Shown: positions 50,662 to 63,122 of the stretch, in pieces
How the letters are laid out: each line of letters begins with the position of its first letter
How positions within the stretch are numbered: the stretch's first letter is position 1
NCBI RefSeq assembly: GCF_008831285.2
Contig: NC_045145.1
Location: forward strand, 20,786,040 to 20,850,039
Reading direction: 5' to 3'
DNA from: Nymphaea colorata
Taxonomy: Eukaryota > Streptophyta > Magnoliopsida > Nymphaeales > Nymphaeaceae
DNA: 64,000 nt
Notes under the pieces: model-generated
Told to the model about the DNA's origin: nothing
Database searches by the model: none
What the model saw: only the letters and a program-made list of their open reading frames with translations
Program-made: the position numbers and the translations under genes

Positions 50662-51599
50662 AAGATTCAAGTCAGTTCTAACAAAAGAGCTGGTGTCTGC
50701 AGATAATTAATCCCTGAAGTGTGCCGTTTGTTGGAGGTGATGCGTGGTTTTGTGGTGATTTTACGGGTTGGGTTGTTTTACCAAGTTGTTGCGGTCACCC
50801 AAGGCCTTGTAGACTGTCAATTGTTCCTTCCCAAAATTGGTTTGTGAAAAATAAAAATTATGTTTGAGAGGGTTGCCTTAGATGGAACTGCGAATTCTAT
50901 TGTCCAGTGAAGCGACTCTCCGTTCTCCATTGATGCCTCGAAGATGCATAAAATATCAGGTAACTTTCTCATGAGTCATGTTCCCCTGAGGCTTCAAGGG
51001 CAAAAGAGAAAAGCACAATCTCGAAAATATCATCCTATTGTAAAAGGATCAACGCAGCTAAACCATTATGAAACTTAGACAAAGGCTTTGATCGAATTAA
51101 ACTTTTTTTAATTGTCATATCAATGTTATGGAGATTCCTCTCAACTTTCAAGCCCTCTCCATATATTCCTCGCAAGAACACTGTATACATGGTCTAAGGA
51201 GGAAGCCATTTTATTTTATAATACATAGCAGAAACACAGAAAGATGGGTGAATTACAAAATGTGTTGCTTTTCTTCGAACAACGCGAATTAAAAGACAAG
51301 GGGAAAAAACAAAACCCGGCTACCAAAACAAAACTTCAGCGACATTGGAAATCATTCCGCAAGTTAAATCCTCAGCGCCAATTAGAGAATCCCTAACCAA
51401 ATTTACGATTTCTATCCAGTAATAAGGAAGCAAAATTTAGCGAAACCACGTAAGAAGATTAGAAGCAGAAAATGATTTCTAAAACCGAGACGAAACTGAG
51501 GGTCGAAATGGTCTAAGATAGCATTGGACCTGAAATGTGAAACAGCCAACTTGTTAACCAAAAATATTACGCGGTAAATAATCGTGGTTCTGAAACAGA
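50662..51599. other. Intergenic, 3' flank of the GDSL gene
   Basis: No coding sequence is supportable on either strand. It may include the 3' part of the minus-strand transcript proposed for 51.6-52.35 kb. Confidence 0.5.
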
Positions 51600-52187
51600 T
51601 GAAGGTAGAGATAAGGTGAACAAAGAGGAAAAATGGGAAAAAATAAGAAGGGAGATCGAGCTCTCAGATAATGGCCAAAGTTTTCCACACAAGAGTTATT
51701 ATGAGAGAACGCCCAAAAGATCGGCCAATATCCGTCTAGCCAGAGCCATCACCGTTTCCTTAAAAGAAAGATCGGACAGAGCGATCTTGCCGCTAAGAAA
51801 ACCGATCATCTGGACGCCAGAAAGACCGAAATCTGCCCATCTTCCAGAACGATGCTCCCATCAACCCCTATTCAGTGTGGTTAAAGCAAAAATAGTCATC
51901 ACAGAGCCCGTACCCACAGGAAGAGACAAACTGAAATACAATGAAAAGACCATCCGAGAAAAGGACTCAAAAGGTAAAAAATAGAAGAAATGGCAGAAGG
52001 CGAAAATGGTCGAAATGTAGAACCCACGAGAAAATGCAGAAGATTCCGCCGCAATCAGAATCCGCATGTCCAGGAGTTCCGGATAAGTATCGCAACACTT
52101 CACGTTCGCCCGGAGGCAATGGTTTCATGATACCAGCGAGCGCTGCCGGAGTAGTTCTCCGGCCGAAGGGCTGCACACACACACACG

Positions 52188-52275
<88 letters not shown>

Positions 52276-52335
52276 AACCTTGAGGTCCTAGGTCGAGGGG
52301 GGCGCAATGAGACCACCCTCAAAAGGGAAAGGGAA
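51600..52335 (-). ncRNA. Putative telo-box-driven transcript without a long ORF
   Basis: On the minus strand a TATA box and telo-box (52336-52361) sit just upstream of a CT-rich leader, an arrangement typical of transcribed plant genes. Downstream, to about 51600, I find only short frames. The longest candidates start at 52182 (71 residues, including MKPLPPGEREVLRYLSG after a second ATG), 52103 (80 residues, containing MRILIAAESSAFSRG) and near 51688 (MALARRILADLLGVLS). None is a family I recognise. It could be a long non-coding RNA, a gene for a small peptide, a uORF-rich leader whose main frame has been lost, or an unused promoter. There is no sequence evidence of splicing. Confidence 0.35.
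52193..52260. repeat. AG microsatellite (CT on the minus strand)
   Basis: About 34 AG units preceded by a short CA run (52173-52192). On the minus strand it lies in the leader just downstream of the telo-box promoter. Confidence 0.95.
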
Positions 52336-52361
52336 ATTTTATAGAGAGAGGGTTAGGGTTT
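52336..52361 (-). promoter_or_regulatory. TATA box plus telo-box (minus strand)
   Basis: Read on the minus strand: AAACCCTAACC (telo-box, 52361-52351) followed within ten bases by TATAAAAT (52343-52336) and then a pyrimidine-rich leader. Telo-box and TATA together are characteristic of promoters of growth- and translation-related plant genes and some snoRNA genes. Confidence 0.6.
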
Positions 52362-53974
52362 TGGCCTCTTTGAGAATCTGGATCGGGTTGGAAAAAGTCG
52401 AGATAAGCATGACATCCGTTCCCGCAAAATAATCGTATCGGTCCGATACGAAAGCCTCTACTTTTATACTTTAATCTAAAAATTGAAATAATTTTCACTT
52501 AATTAAAAAAAAAAAACATGGCCCTCCATGGTGTTGATAAGGGGCAATATGATGCATATATCTACTGTTACTCTTCAACATGGACCATTGTTAAAGACAT
52601 TCATTTATATTTGATATGTAGATTTTGAAAGATTTGGCAAGGTCTCAACTTCAAATCCTCTTGGCCTTGGTTATATACGTTTTTCAAATGGGCCTAAGGC
52701 GGCCCGAACTCTAGCCATTAAATGAGTTCAGCTTTTGACTCGCACTCGACTCGCTGTTTGAAAAGTTGGTGGTTGGAGATCAATTGACAAATTTGAATCG
52801 AATAGACCCAATAACAAGAACAAGAGCTCTCATCATCTGGCCAAACCAATTTAGCCTGTTCCGGTTTGAAATGTAGATCATGCAGAGACCTAAAACATCA
52901 TGAAACCAAGTGAATGAAACTTAACCTAGATCACATTCTTGCCAAGTATATAGAAGATGAAATTTTAGATTGGAAATTGAAAAATAATTCCGTTGAAGCT
53001 GGACCTAAGTTGGTACGAGTTTATTAAATGCAGGCCTCAATAAGTCTCAAGAGAAAGTTAGGTAGCATTAAATTTAGTGGAAATAAAGTTGAAACCTTGT
53101 GAAGAAGAAAGGTCTCTTGTTCTGACTAAAAAAATTTTTGTTTTCAGATCGGGGTCGGTGTGGGCAGCAGTTGCCCACACAACGCCTCAAAAGCTCTTCA
53201 TTTATATGTAGTGGTGCTCCAAAGGGTTCTTCAATTAGTACCCATCAGCCCAAAATTCCTACCTGCGCCACTGCTTATCTGAACTGAACAAATCCAATTA
53301 GATAAGGCTTTTGGTTTTCGTCCGCAATGAGGTCAATCTTATCTAATAAATTTGCCGGACAAGAAAATTATATCTGTCGAGAGCCCCAATATCTGGAATC
53401 AATCTCTTTAAACCATATCATGTGCATGTAAATTAGTAGGTAAAGTAAGCAGATTTACCAAATCAATGCACATCAATGCTTTTGACATCTTCACAGCATC
53501 CATGACTCTTCAACGAGCAAAAACTCCGGACTCAGGTGGTAGACAGTGAAAAGTTAAAAAGCATGATAGAATGAAGAACTGTAGATGAGATGATGATGAA
53601 AGCATCCAATCAATGTCCACACACTCGCTTTGGAAGCTGAGCTCCCGCAGCAGTCCAAACAAAAGCGACAAAGCAATAAATGAATCGAGAGCAGGTATAT
53701 AGAGGAAAAGAACAAGGGGAATCTGATTCAAAGAATTAAAGAAAAACAGTGGCAAACAACCTGGCCTGTCCTTTCCCCTTTTTGCTTCTCTGTCTCCTAT
53801 TTTTACAGATCAAATTCAATCCTTGCCATACAAATCGTCTTTCTCTCCCCTCCACCCCGCTTATGAGAGGACAAAAACACAACGCTCTTGCCCCACAAAA
53901 TATTCGCTGGTTTGCCCCCAGAAGAAAATTACCCACCCAGCAACTCAGAGTTCGAGCATCTTCAAAAAAGTGGA
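52362..53974. other. Intergenic
   Basis: AT-rich spacer. It holds a possible miniature element at 53146-53274 and the 3' UTR region of the GH17 gene at its right end. No gene is supportable. Confidence 0.5.
53146..53274 (+). mobile_element. Possible hAT-type miniature element fragment
   Basis: It starts GATCGGGGTCGGTGTGGGCAG and ends AAAATTCCTACCTGCGCCAC, and the ends are weakly inverted-repeat-like. The right end, read in reverse (GTGGCGCAGGTAGGAATTTT), fits the terminus of common plant hAT miniature elements. No target duplication was found. Confidence 0.35.
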
Positions 53975-56900
53975 TCACAAGAGACTGCCAACTACGAGCA
54001 ATCCTTCGACGATCATAAGGAACGTAGAAAAAGATGAGCCAAAAAGGCTAGAAGAACCACCCGAAGCTGCAGTGGAATTGGATGAAGGAGCAATGGCGCT
54101 GCCGATAAAGCTGCCATTCTTACCACCACTGCATGAAACACCATCACCATTGTCAATGTTTATTTGATGGGAAAGTTGCACAAGTTCCAATGGAATGAAG
54201 CATGATAAAGAACATAGAATCAACTTAGTCTAAACTCAAGATCATACAAAATCCTAAAATATCTGTATGGAGGGGTGCCTATAGACATACTATATAGTAG
54301 CCATGCCATACAAGAAGACTTTCTACACTCTCAGAAGATAGCAGTTTCACCAATATCTAGTACATCCTATGGACGAAGAAAAAGTCGACTTCACCAATAT
54401 CTATTCACACCTTTGTGAAATCACTCAACAACAATCGCTAAAAGATACAGGAATGCATAAACAGTGAAGGATGAACATCACAGAACTTTGCACAGGAAAT
54501 TGCAGTCTACGTTGACAAGTGTTGCAAATTGCCCAAGATGAGGCAGATTAGAAGAATGAACATTAAGAGTGTAGGTTGTTGTGATACTAAAGTGATTATG
54601 TTTTTTCGACAGTTTATGGTGGGGAAAATTTTCAACCATCTAGGCCCCAGGGAGTGCATGAAATGAAAAGTTCATTGATTTTGAAGCAATAAAACCTCAT
54701 TAGAATGATGGCAGATATGACTTGTATACTAAGATGACTTTAAACTGTTATACTAAGATGACTTGAAACTGTCCCCAACAAACACATACAACATTAGAAA
54801 GCCAAATAAGAAGGTTTCCACAACTCAGAAATAGCAGCTCCATCAATATCTAATAACTACCATCAATGGAACACATGCAGACCTGTTCAAGTCGGAAAAC
54901 CAGCGTGAAATTACTCTGAACAACAATCAGTAACAACATAAACAGAAAGGGGTGAAGAATGTAGGAGTATATCACAGGAAATTTCACTTTTCAGTGATAA
55001 GCATTGCCAACCCCCGAGGGTGAGGAGGATTAGAAGCATCAGCACTTGCATTAAAGGATGTTTATGACAGTACTTGCAGCTTTTATTGATATCAGGATTA
55101 TGTTTTTTCCAACCACTGATGATGAAAAGATTTTCAAATTTCAACCATCTTGGGAGTAAATGGGATGAAAAAGTTTATTGATTCTCACGAGAATAAAACC
55201 TCATTATTGGAAGAGATATAAATAATAGACGTAGGCAAGTAAAAAAGGGCACTTGAATTAAAGAACTAGAGAGGTACCTTCCAGTAAAAATACAAGAATC
55301 ATGACCTGCATGAAAGGCAAGAGAAACTTCAGAACCCAAGTCGGAAGAAAGGTGAATGCTGTAGAAGAAAGCTTGCTACAAGACATGGAATTCAATATAT
55401 ATCAACAGTATTTTTCTTACTTTGACTAAAGTTACTAGTAGCAACGAAAGTACAGACTATTTGAAGCCAAAACAATATTGACAGAAAACACTCATTAAGG
55501 ATAAAATTATGGGCCTTTAGGACATAAGAATTCAAAAAAACAATCATTTTTTGAAAAAAACAACAACTCTATCTTATAATTTTTGTAGACATAATACCCA
55601 TTTATAGTTATAAGGTGTCACTTGTTTACAAACCAAAGAAATTGACCCAAACTGAAGTGGTTGGTTCAAGTTGAACACACATAATACTAAAACCAAGCCT
55701 ACTTGTGCATTTGGACAGGTTGTTTAACCAACAAAAAGAGAAAGGAATAAGAACAGTTGATGTTACTTGGATCTGTAGTGGTGATGGAAGCGACTCCCTT
55801 GAAATCACAGCTACCAGGACTCATTCCTGTCTGATGGTAATAAGCATTAAAAGCATACGAAGCATGGGCCTGAACCGTATCTGGATCATAGCATGATTGG
55901 CCCTGCAAAATTGGCTTGCAATCCACTTTCCCAGGTCCACAAGCCCAGTCCAAGGCTGCCTGCAAGAGCTTCTCATCAACTCCACTTGCAGCAATGCAAT
56001 ATGTTTGATTTGTTGTGTCATTCGCCAAAACCACCCCTGATCCAGTCAAATGCAGAGTATAAACCGGTGTTCCATCTGCCTCGAACAAGCCCCAGTTCTT
56101 TTCAGAAGTAGGTCCAGGCTTCAAATCCTCATTATATAGCTCATAAATGTATGTGCTCACTGGAATACCAGGATGTTTTGGAGTTCCAGTATTATTCAGC
56201 ACATGCCTTATCAAATTGCTATTATATGTATCAGCATTATCAATTGTAGCCGCAGGTTCAGCCGATGGATCACCATGAGATGGCCATCCAGATTCAGTGA
56301 CAACAACTCGAACATTAGTGAAGTTCAAAAATGACATTGCAAAGTAGCATGCATCAACAACAGCATCAAACACATTAGTGTAGTGTAGCAGAGTGTTGGA
56401 GTCGACAGCCTCTTTGTTAGGCGGGAGAGGTCGGAAAAGGGCATAATCAAGTGCAATAACTCCATTGCTTTGCATATAGACATAATATGGGTAGACATTA
56501 AGCATGAAGTATGAGTTAGTCTGCTGTAAGAACTGAAGCATTGGCAACAGTATTGGATTCCAGGTGCGGTTGAAAAATGCCTGGGATGGCGGGAAGGAAT
56601 CCAGAATGATGTCTGAAGAATGTGGGGTGCTGACTTTAACAGTCGAATCAAGGTTTGATGCTACAAGAGCTGAGTGGATGAATTTCATGGCAGAAACCAG
56701 TACAGGAGCTGCATTGGGGATGGTGGTCAGCACCTCATTGCCCACAGCTATTGCTGTGATGTTTGTTGCAGGAAGGAACGCTGCAACGTTCTTTGCCACC
56801 CAATTAGCAGCAGTAGAATTGGACTGACCGATTGCCAGCAGCTGATTGTTAGGCACAGTAACAGTCACCTTGATCCCTGTATTGGCAAGGGCTAACAGCA

Positions 56901-58059
56901 TTGCGCGATCAGCATCAAAAAGACGGACATCGGTGACCTGCTGAGTCTTGAGAAGGGCCACCACCTGCGTGGGTGATGGCATGTCGCTCACAGAAGTTCC
57001 TATATTTACTCCCACGAATGCCCCTGGTATAGTGAAGAAGGAATAGCAGTTTAGTGAAGAAGGAATAGCAGCAATTAGGAAAATATTGCAGACCGTTTCC
57101 ACATGTACACCAAATTACAGAGAAAACGCTAACAGATGAACTCATTGTACACAACTTTATTTTCCTGAAGTAGAAGCTTAAACCTATCAAATAATTGGTC
57201 ATCAAAACCTCTGTATGTTGGTATCCACCAACTAGAGTTGTAAGAGCCGTCAGCAACGCTATCATCATAAAGAATATTATTCAATCAGAAAGCTGCGCAA
57301 TGCATGCTAGATTTAGCAAGAAACTTGTCCCAATGGATTTTAAATTCCCACCTGATGTAAACGACGCTTTATTTCCTTTTAAGAAGTCATTTTTTTAATA
57401 TCATGGTATAACGTCAGATAAACCATCAGTGAGCCAGTTCATCCACTTTCTTTTTTTGACTAAACTAAGGTAAAGAGGAACATTTTAGCAACAAGCATGT
57501 CTTTCGGATATAGATTATGAAAACCACGCTGCTAAGAGCATTAATAGAAACCATAGGGTGGTTGATGTTAATAGCAGAAAATAGAAGCTTCTTTCCAGAT
57601 TGCACGGTAAAATAATCCTAAAGCAAACCCAGCTTGAGGTGGACTCCCAGAGTGCGAGTGGCGGGCTTTACGGGTCTGCGCCGTCTCCAGATGGCCGTGG
57701 CCAAAATGCCTTGTTTCTTTTTTCCATTATTTTAGACCAGAAGTTCAGGGAGCAAAAGAAACATGGAGCAGAGAAGACATAGAAGGAAACACGGAGCAGC
57801 AAAAGACCTCTCACTTCTAAAATGATCACTCCAGCATCCTCCTTTCCATTTGAAGATGGCATCGAGTATGTATATTGAACAAAAACAACTGGTAGTGATT
57901 CACCTCTAAACTAACAGAAAGAAATGGCATATGGGACAGACTCCTCTTCCTCAGAAGTATATGGTAAAAGTCATAGAGAAGCAGAAAGAGAGAGAAAGCA
58001 CCTTCATCTCCGGCCGCGGACAATGCCAAGAGAAGGAGAAGGACAATAAACATTGGCAT
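53975..58059 (-). CDS. Glucan endo-1,3-beta-glucosidase (GH17, X8, GPI-anchored)
   Basis: Four exons on the minus strand: 58059-58002, 57023-55767, 55305-55278 (28-nt microexon) and 54128-53975 (TGA), giving 498 residues. A signal peptide (FIVLLLLLALSAA, about 1-17) is followed by the GH17 barrel: GVNIGTSVSDMPSP, acid/base Glu116 in AVGNEVL, and nucleophile Glu263 in VVVTESGWPSHG. An X8/CBM43 callose-binding domain starts at about 358 (TYCIAASGVDEKLLQAALDW, conserved Cys and CDFKGVASITTTDPS). Its last part (HDSCIFTG) is encoded by the microexon. The Ser/Gly-rich tail and hydrophobic end (FLMIVEGLLVVGSLL) form a GPI signal. This layout matches Arabidopsis glucan endo-1,3-beta-glucosidase 3-type enzymes, which trim callose at the cell surface and, in some members, plasmodesmata. 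Reading straight through exon 2 would lose the GPI tail. Confidence 0.92.
57031..57072. repeat. 22-bp duplication at the GH17 exon 2 acceptor
   Basis: On the minus strand CTGCTATTCCTTCTTCACTA occurs twice in tandem, directly before TACCAG and exon 2. The pyrimidine tract of the acceptor is therefore doubled. Units are 57053-57072 and 57031-57052. Confidence 0.93.
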
Positions 58060-58342
58060 CTCTTACCGTCCTTCGTCACCAGAGAGAGAGAGAGACTGTG
58101 GATGTGAGTGTCCGTCCTTCGACTTACCTTCACCCACCAAAAGAGCTGGACCAAGAAAGAAGAAAGAAGAGAGCTGCAGAAAAAAAAAAAAGAAGGAAGG
58201 GAACAGGAATGGCGGGGAGAAATGATGGATCTAAGGAAGAAGGACGGACCAGAAGAGGAGGCAAAGAAAGGGCTTTGCTTCCCCAGTAAGAGAGAGAGAA
58301 AGAGAGAGAGAGAGCAAACTCCAGAGAGCTTGAGCTCCTCGG

Positions 58343-58351
58343 TCTTATATC
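58343..58351 (-). promoter_or_regulatory. Candidate TATA box of the GH17 gene
   Basis: GATATAAGA on the minus strand, about 285 bases before the ATG at 58059. The leader between is purine/pyrimidine-repeat rich (58081-58095 and 58289-58314). Confidence 0.4.
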
Positions 58352-58389
58352 CCGTCTTCTTCTGACGCTGCTCCGTCTCTGTCTCATCG

Positions 58390-61300
58390 TCTGCGAGTTG
58401 TGAAGGAAAAGGTTGGAAAGTTATGTTACAAATATGCCCTCCATTTCCATTATTGAATGACAATATTACCCCTCCTACTGCTTACGGCATTGTGGAAAAG
58501 GGGTCCGAATTTTCTTTTTCTTTTTAACTGATGTTCGGCCGATAGGGTTTGTTGGCCAAACCGGCTGGATCGGACCCGTATCGGTAATATATAAATGAAT
58601 ATAGACTTAGTAATTGTTTGTTATCTTTTTAATACAAAAATTCATCTAAAGCTAAAACCATACAATTTTTTTACCTTCAAAACAAAATCACCTGACATTG
58701 GTGTCATATCAGGTCGGTTGATATGTATCGTCACATATATATCAGCCCGTATTGCATTGTTTGTATCTTTAAATTTTAAGGAAGAAAAAAAAAATCTTAT
58801 CATCGATTCATTGAATTTACTTGATGCTATAGACACGAGCATTAATATATATACGTATGCATTAAAGGAAAATAAAAGAAAGAAAAGGGAAAATGTTTAT
58901 GTGGATCCGACTGGGACTTTGATTAAAGAATATATTGCGCAAACAATATTTCATATAGTAAGGAAGAATATAATATGAAGCACGATCTATATTATTAAAA
59001 CCTTATTGAATAATATAATGCTTGTCCATACCAATCTGCCTATTAAAAAAAAATATTTGCCCTCTATGATATACTACTCAAGGTGAGATCATTGCTCCGA
59101 TCTTCACTCAATTGAATAATATATTGTGATTTCCTTTTGTAGTTTAGCTGAAATATTCTCTGAGCGAAGGAGATAGACCTTGGTATGACCCTGACAATAT
59201 ATCTATGGCACAGGGAGACTTCGATCTTATAGCATTTATTTCAATCTGCAGCACGCAAACAACATTAGTAAAAAAAATTAATAAACAATGAATGTTACCA
59301 CACTCCTTAGGTAAGAAACGAAAAATCTGACCCACTAAAATTAATTATTAAAGTGTTTTTTAGTATTAAAACCTGTTATTAGTCTTTTTTTTTTAATTAA
59401 ATTGAATGACTCTTCTTCTCATTGGTTTATGTCTAAAATTAGAAGCTTCAATATACAGAGACGGTGGCCAGTACATGAGGGGTGGTGGTTGTAATTTCCT
59501 ACACCAATCCACAAAGATTGCTTTATTTCATATTGGTACCTACACTAGCTTTTTGCATGTTTACATTATAATATCCATTAAAACTTAAAAGTTAAACCAT
59601 CCATGCCTTTATTAAGAATTTTTGGAGAAAATATGTCAAATACCATCATAATATATGTGAATAAAAAAAAGAGAAGGAACACGATTTTTTGGTGGATTTT
59701 TTAAATATTCGTGTAAGATTACATCAACATGCCGTCTAAACAGTCCCCTCGATATTATGAAGTTCAAAGTTTTGGTGGTATAACTAATTAAGTACAATAA
59801 ATAATATATTTTTTAAATTAAACCACTTTTTTAATATGCTTAAATATAACATATCCAAACTTAAGCATGAAGCTATGTTCGTTAAGAGACTAGGCACAAA
59901 AAATTGTATTTTGTTTGATTTAATCACTTTTCTTTATACAACACATTCCAACTTGAACGTGTTTTTATTATATTTTCGACGTGGGGATGCATTTGTCATT
60001 GACAACAATAGAACGGTGAGCTACCGCGAGACCCAAGCTAATCAACTATTATCTTCAAGTCATGCTGCTCTTCAAATACCCACCAAACTATTAAATCTTG
60101 TTAATTTAGTGGGCTGATTCCGAAGAAGTTGGCACAAGATTGCTTTTTTTAGTTCAATAAGTTATTATTATTTCCTTCATCTAAGTAATACATTTCATGT
60201 AAATACATTATAAACAAATTTGGTCTTCTTGTCACCGCAATTATTTTCTTAATAAAACCCACCCCTTAACTTATATACATATAGCATTAAGGGACATAGC
60301 GTAGCTGATCGAGATAAAGGCTTGTGTCTTAAGATGATAGGACGCGACATTTAAGTTGAAGTCGCTAACACCACCAACGTAGACTTCGTTCTCACAAAAT
60401 AAACTTTTATATATATATATATATATATATAATTTAAAATGTTTGGACCCGTTTATGCCCGACAAATGTAAGAGAGAGAAAGTGTGCTGGCCATGCCAGG
60501 GCCGTGCTAATGGAAAAGCAATGGATCTGTCATGTTCTCAGCACAAGAGCCAAAGCCAAATGGCAAGGTGCGTCCCATCCCACCGATTTCTAGCCGTTTT
60601 TGGCATCTCACGGGAAACGAGGGCGAGGGCCGGGGGGAGTGCCGGCGGCCTGTTGCCTGCTCCGACCAACGGTCATATCGGCGATTCGAAGATCCAAGAA
60701 CGAGAGCCTTCATTTCATTCACGCACCTACTTTCTATTACTTTTTCTAAAAGCCTCTTCACGAGTTGAAAAGCATGCAGTTGTATGTAATAAAGAAATGT
60801 TCAAGACTTATACACGAAAACAACAAACTACACAGCTTTTCCTTTTCCTTCCTTTTTACCTCTTTCTGCTCTTCGTCGGGGTCTGAGACCATGTCAGGGG
60901 TTTAGAGGAAAAAATCGAACCGTTGGCAAATTTTGTCCATATTTTGTAGACTCGACGGTACATGCAACAGTGCCTTATGCGTGCTTATTATCTCTTTTTC
61001 TTTTCCTTGCTTTTGGTTCGTACACTGCAGTGAAAACGGAAACAACATTGCCGAGGAGAGTGAAGAATGGGGCAGAGCTTTAAAATAAAGCATTATTTTG
61101 ATGTTCTTTTGTATTTGGTTGGTCCTTTTGGGCAGATGTAAAATGCCAATCTTTGGAGGAATGTACAAAGAAATCTTTTATGATATCAACTTACTTTATT
61201 TAATATATACATATACATTCATATATTATATATGACTAAATGAAGCATCTACGTCGTGTATATATTATATATATATATAGGTGCAGCATGAGCTCGGAGC

Positions 61301-61726
61301 CCAAGGGAGAGGACGCATCGAGGAGCAGCCGGCACCGCTTGTGGCTCCAAATAAGGGACAAGAGCGGGGGCGCGTGGCTTTTTTCTTGGCAATTGGAGAG
61401 TCATCGTTTGCCGCGAAGTGGGTCAGTCCCGGTTCTCTAGAATGAGTTCCTGCACCAAGGCACTGGAACCGGATGTGTTTGAATGGACCAGGATCCAGTC
61501 TTGATGCTACTGGATCCGTGTTGTCATTAATCTCGTAACAAGATCCACGGATCTGCAATGAACATTTTTATGACCAAGGTGATATCGGGTCGTCGCGGTG
61601 GCTGATGATACACAGAAACGTCCTTCACTTGCAGTTTGTACAACAACTTTGACATCAAACAAGACTATAAGTTTAACGATAGAGTTTAGAGTGCACATTG
61701 TTCCTTTAAATAGTTAAAGCTTTAGA
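58390..61726. other. Intergenic
   Basis: AT-rich spacer with a TA microsatellite (about 60409-60431) and two G+C-richer islands (60480-60720, 61280-61450) whose open frames I do not recognise. No gene is supportable. Confidence 0.5.
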
Positions 61727-61919
61727 CATGCAGAGCAATTTTTTTTTTTATAAAGGATACTAAATTAAAGTTTTTAAATTTTAATTAGAGCTAATATCAT
61801 TTTTAAAATTTTTTATATAAAACAAGTAAAATTTTTTAAAATTTACATGCTATTTTTTTTAACATTTTTTTTAAGGTGGAGATAGAACCCACACAGACCC
61901 TACCTACGCACAGCCCCTG
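61727..61919 (-). mobile_element. hAT-type miniature element, copy 2
   Basis: A 193-bp non-coding element flanked by a perfect 8-base direct repeat GCTTTAGA (61719-61726 and 61920-61927), the hAT target-duplication length. On the minus strand it begins CAGGGGCTGTGCGTAGG and ends TTGCTCTGCATG. Its interior shares AATTTACATG, CTTGTTTTATATAAAA and the order of AT-rich blocks with the copy at 18938-19127. It has no coding capacity, so it must depend on a transposase elsewhere. Confidence 0.85.
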
Positions 61920-61927
61920 GCTTTAGA

Positions 61928-62617
61928 GCAAAAAGGTTTTCTTTACTATTTCGAAATAGGTGGAAGGAGTGATATACCCATTACTGTAGTATCACATATT
62001 CAACATAGTGACACCCATAAAAATATTCAACATTTATATAAAGAGTGACACCCATAAGAATCATAACTGGTTTCTTCAAACTTGGAAGTTATGAAGTCAG
62101 AAAAAAGAAGAAACGAAAAGAAAATTTTCACTTTACGAGAAACCTTTAGTTCTTCTGTAAAATTTTCCCTTTGTAGTATGGAACAGATGGGACGAGCTAG
62201 ACTGTTCTAAATATGAATGATTTCCACTAAATATGAATGATTTCCACAATCTTGGTGTTGTTCCTTCTGGTAGAAGTAGAACTTGCTTATTCTTCATAGA
62301 AAAGGAGCACATTTTCAGAATTAAAAGGAGGTTGTTACTTGGGTTTTTTTAACTTTGAAGGATGATTGAAAGGACTCACATGTTGAAACTGTTAGTAGAA
62401 TCTGAAAACTAAGAAAATAATACATGATTTCTTAACGAAGGGCAAAAGGTTGATCTGATATCGAAGATCCCCGCAAAAGAAAAAAAAAAGATTCCATGGG
62501 AATATGCTGATTAAACATAACACCAAGTTTCCGGGTAGTTTATCAATCATTTTTATCTGCGCAACATCACTAAGAAATGTCCTGATTTAAAAAATCCCTC
62601 TCTCTCTCTCTCTCACT

Positions 62618-62654
<37 letters not shown>

Positions 62655-62852
62655 ACCAAAGGGAAAAGCACTTGACCTTGGATTCCTTTAGAATGCATAG
62701 GAAATGGTGCTTAAGATAATCGCGGGAATTATTATCATTTAATTATATTCAATGTTCGTAGCCTGATGAACTTTAAAAGAACCAAGGGAATACATCCATT
62801 ACTAATGTATTTGGTCTCTCTCATTCTCTCTCTCTCTCTCACTACAACACAG

Positions 62853-62890
<38 letters not shown>

Positions 62891-63088
62891 ACCAAAGGGA
62901 AAAGCACTTGACCTTGGATTCCTTTAGAATGCATAGGAAATGGTGCTTAAGATAATCGCGGGAATTATTATCATTTAATTATATTCAATGTTCGTAGCCT
63001 GATGAACTTTAAAAGAACCAAGGGAATACATCCATTACTAATGTATTTGGTCTCTCTCATTCTCTCTCTCTCTCTCACTACAACACAG

Positions 63089-63122
<34 letters not shown>

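Noticed and set aside
52125-52350. Ser/Leu and Arg/Glu repeat frames
   Set aside because: Translation of the AG microsatellite in the telo-box leader.
4974-58059. Idea of a cell-wall gene cluster (DUF616, GH9, GDSL, GH17)
   Set aside because: The genes are 5-27 kb apart, on both strands, interleaved with unrelated genes, and these families are large in plants; chance is the simpler explanation.
60443-60886. 147-codon plus-strand frame in a G+C-richer island
   Set aside because: Basic, low-complexity composition with a competing minus-strand frame; no family recognised.
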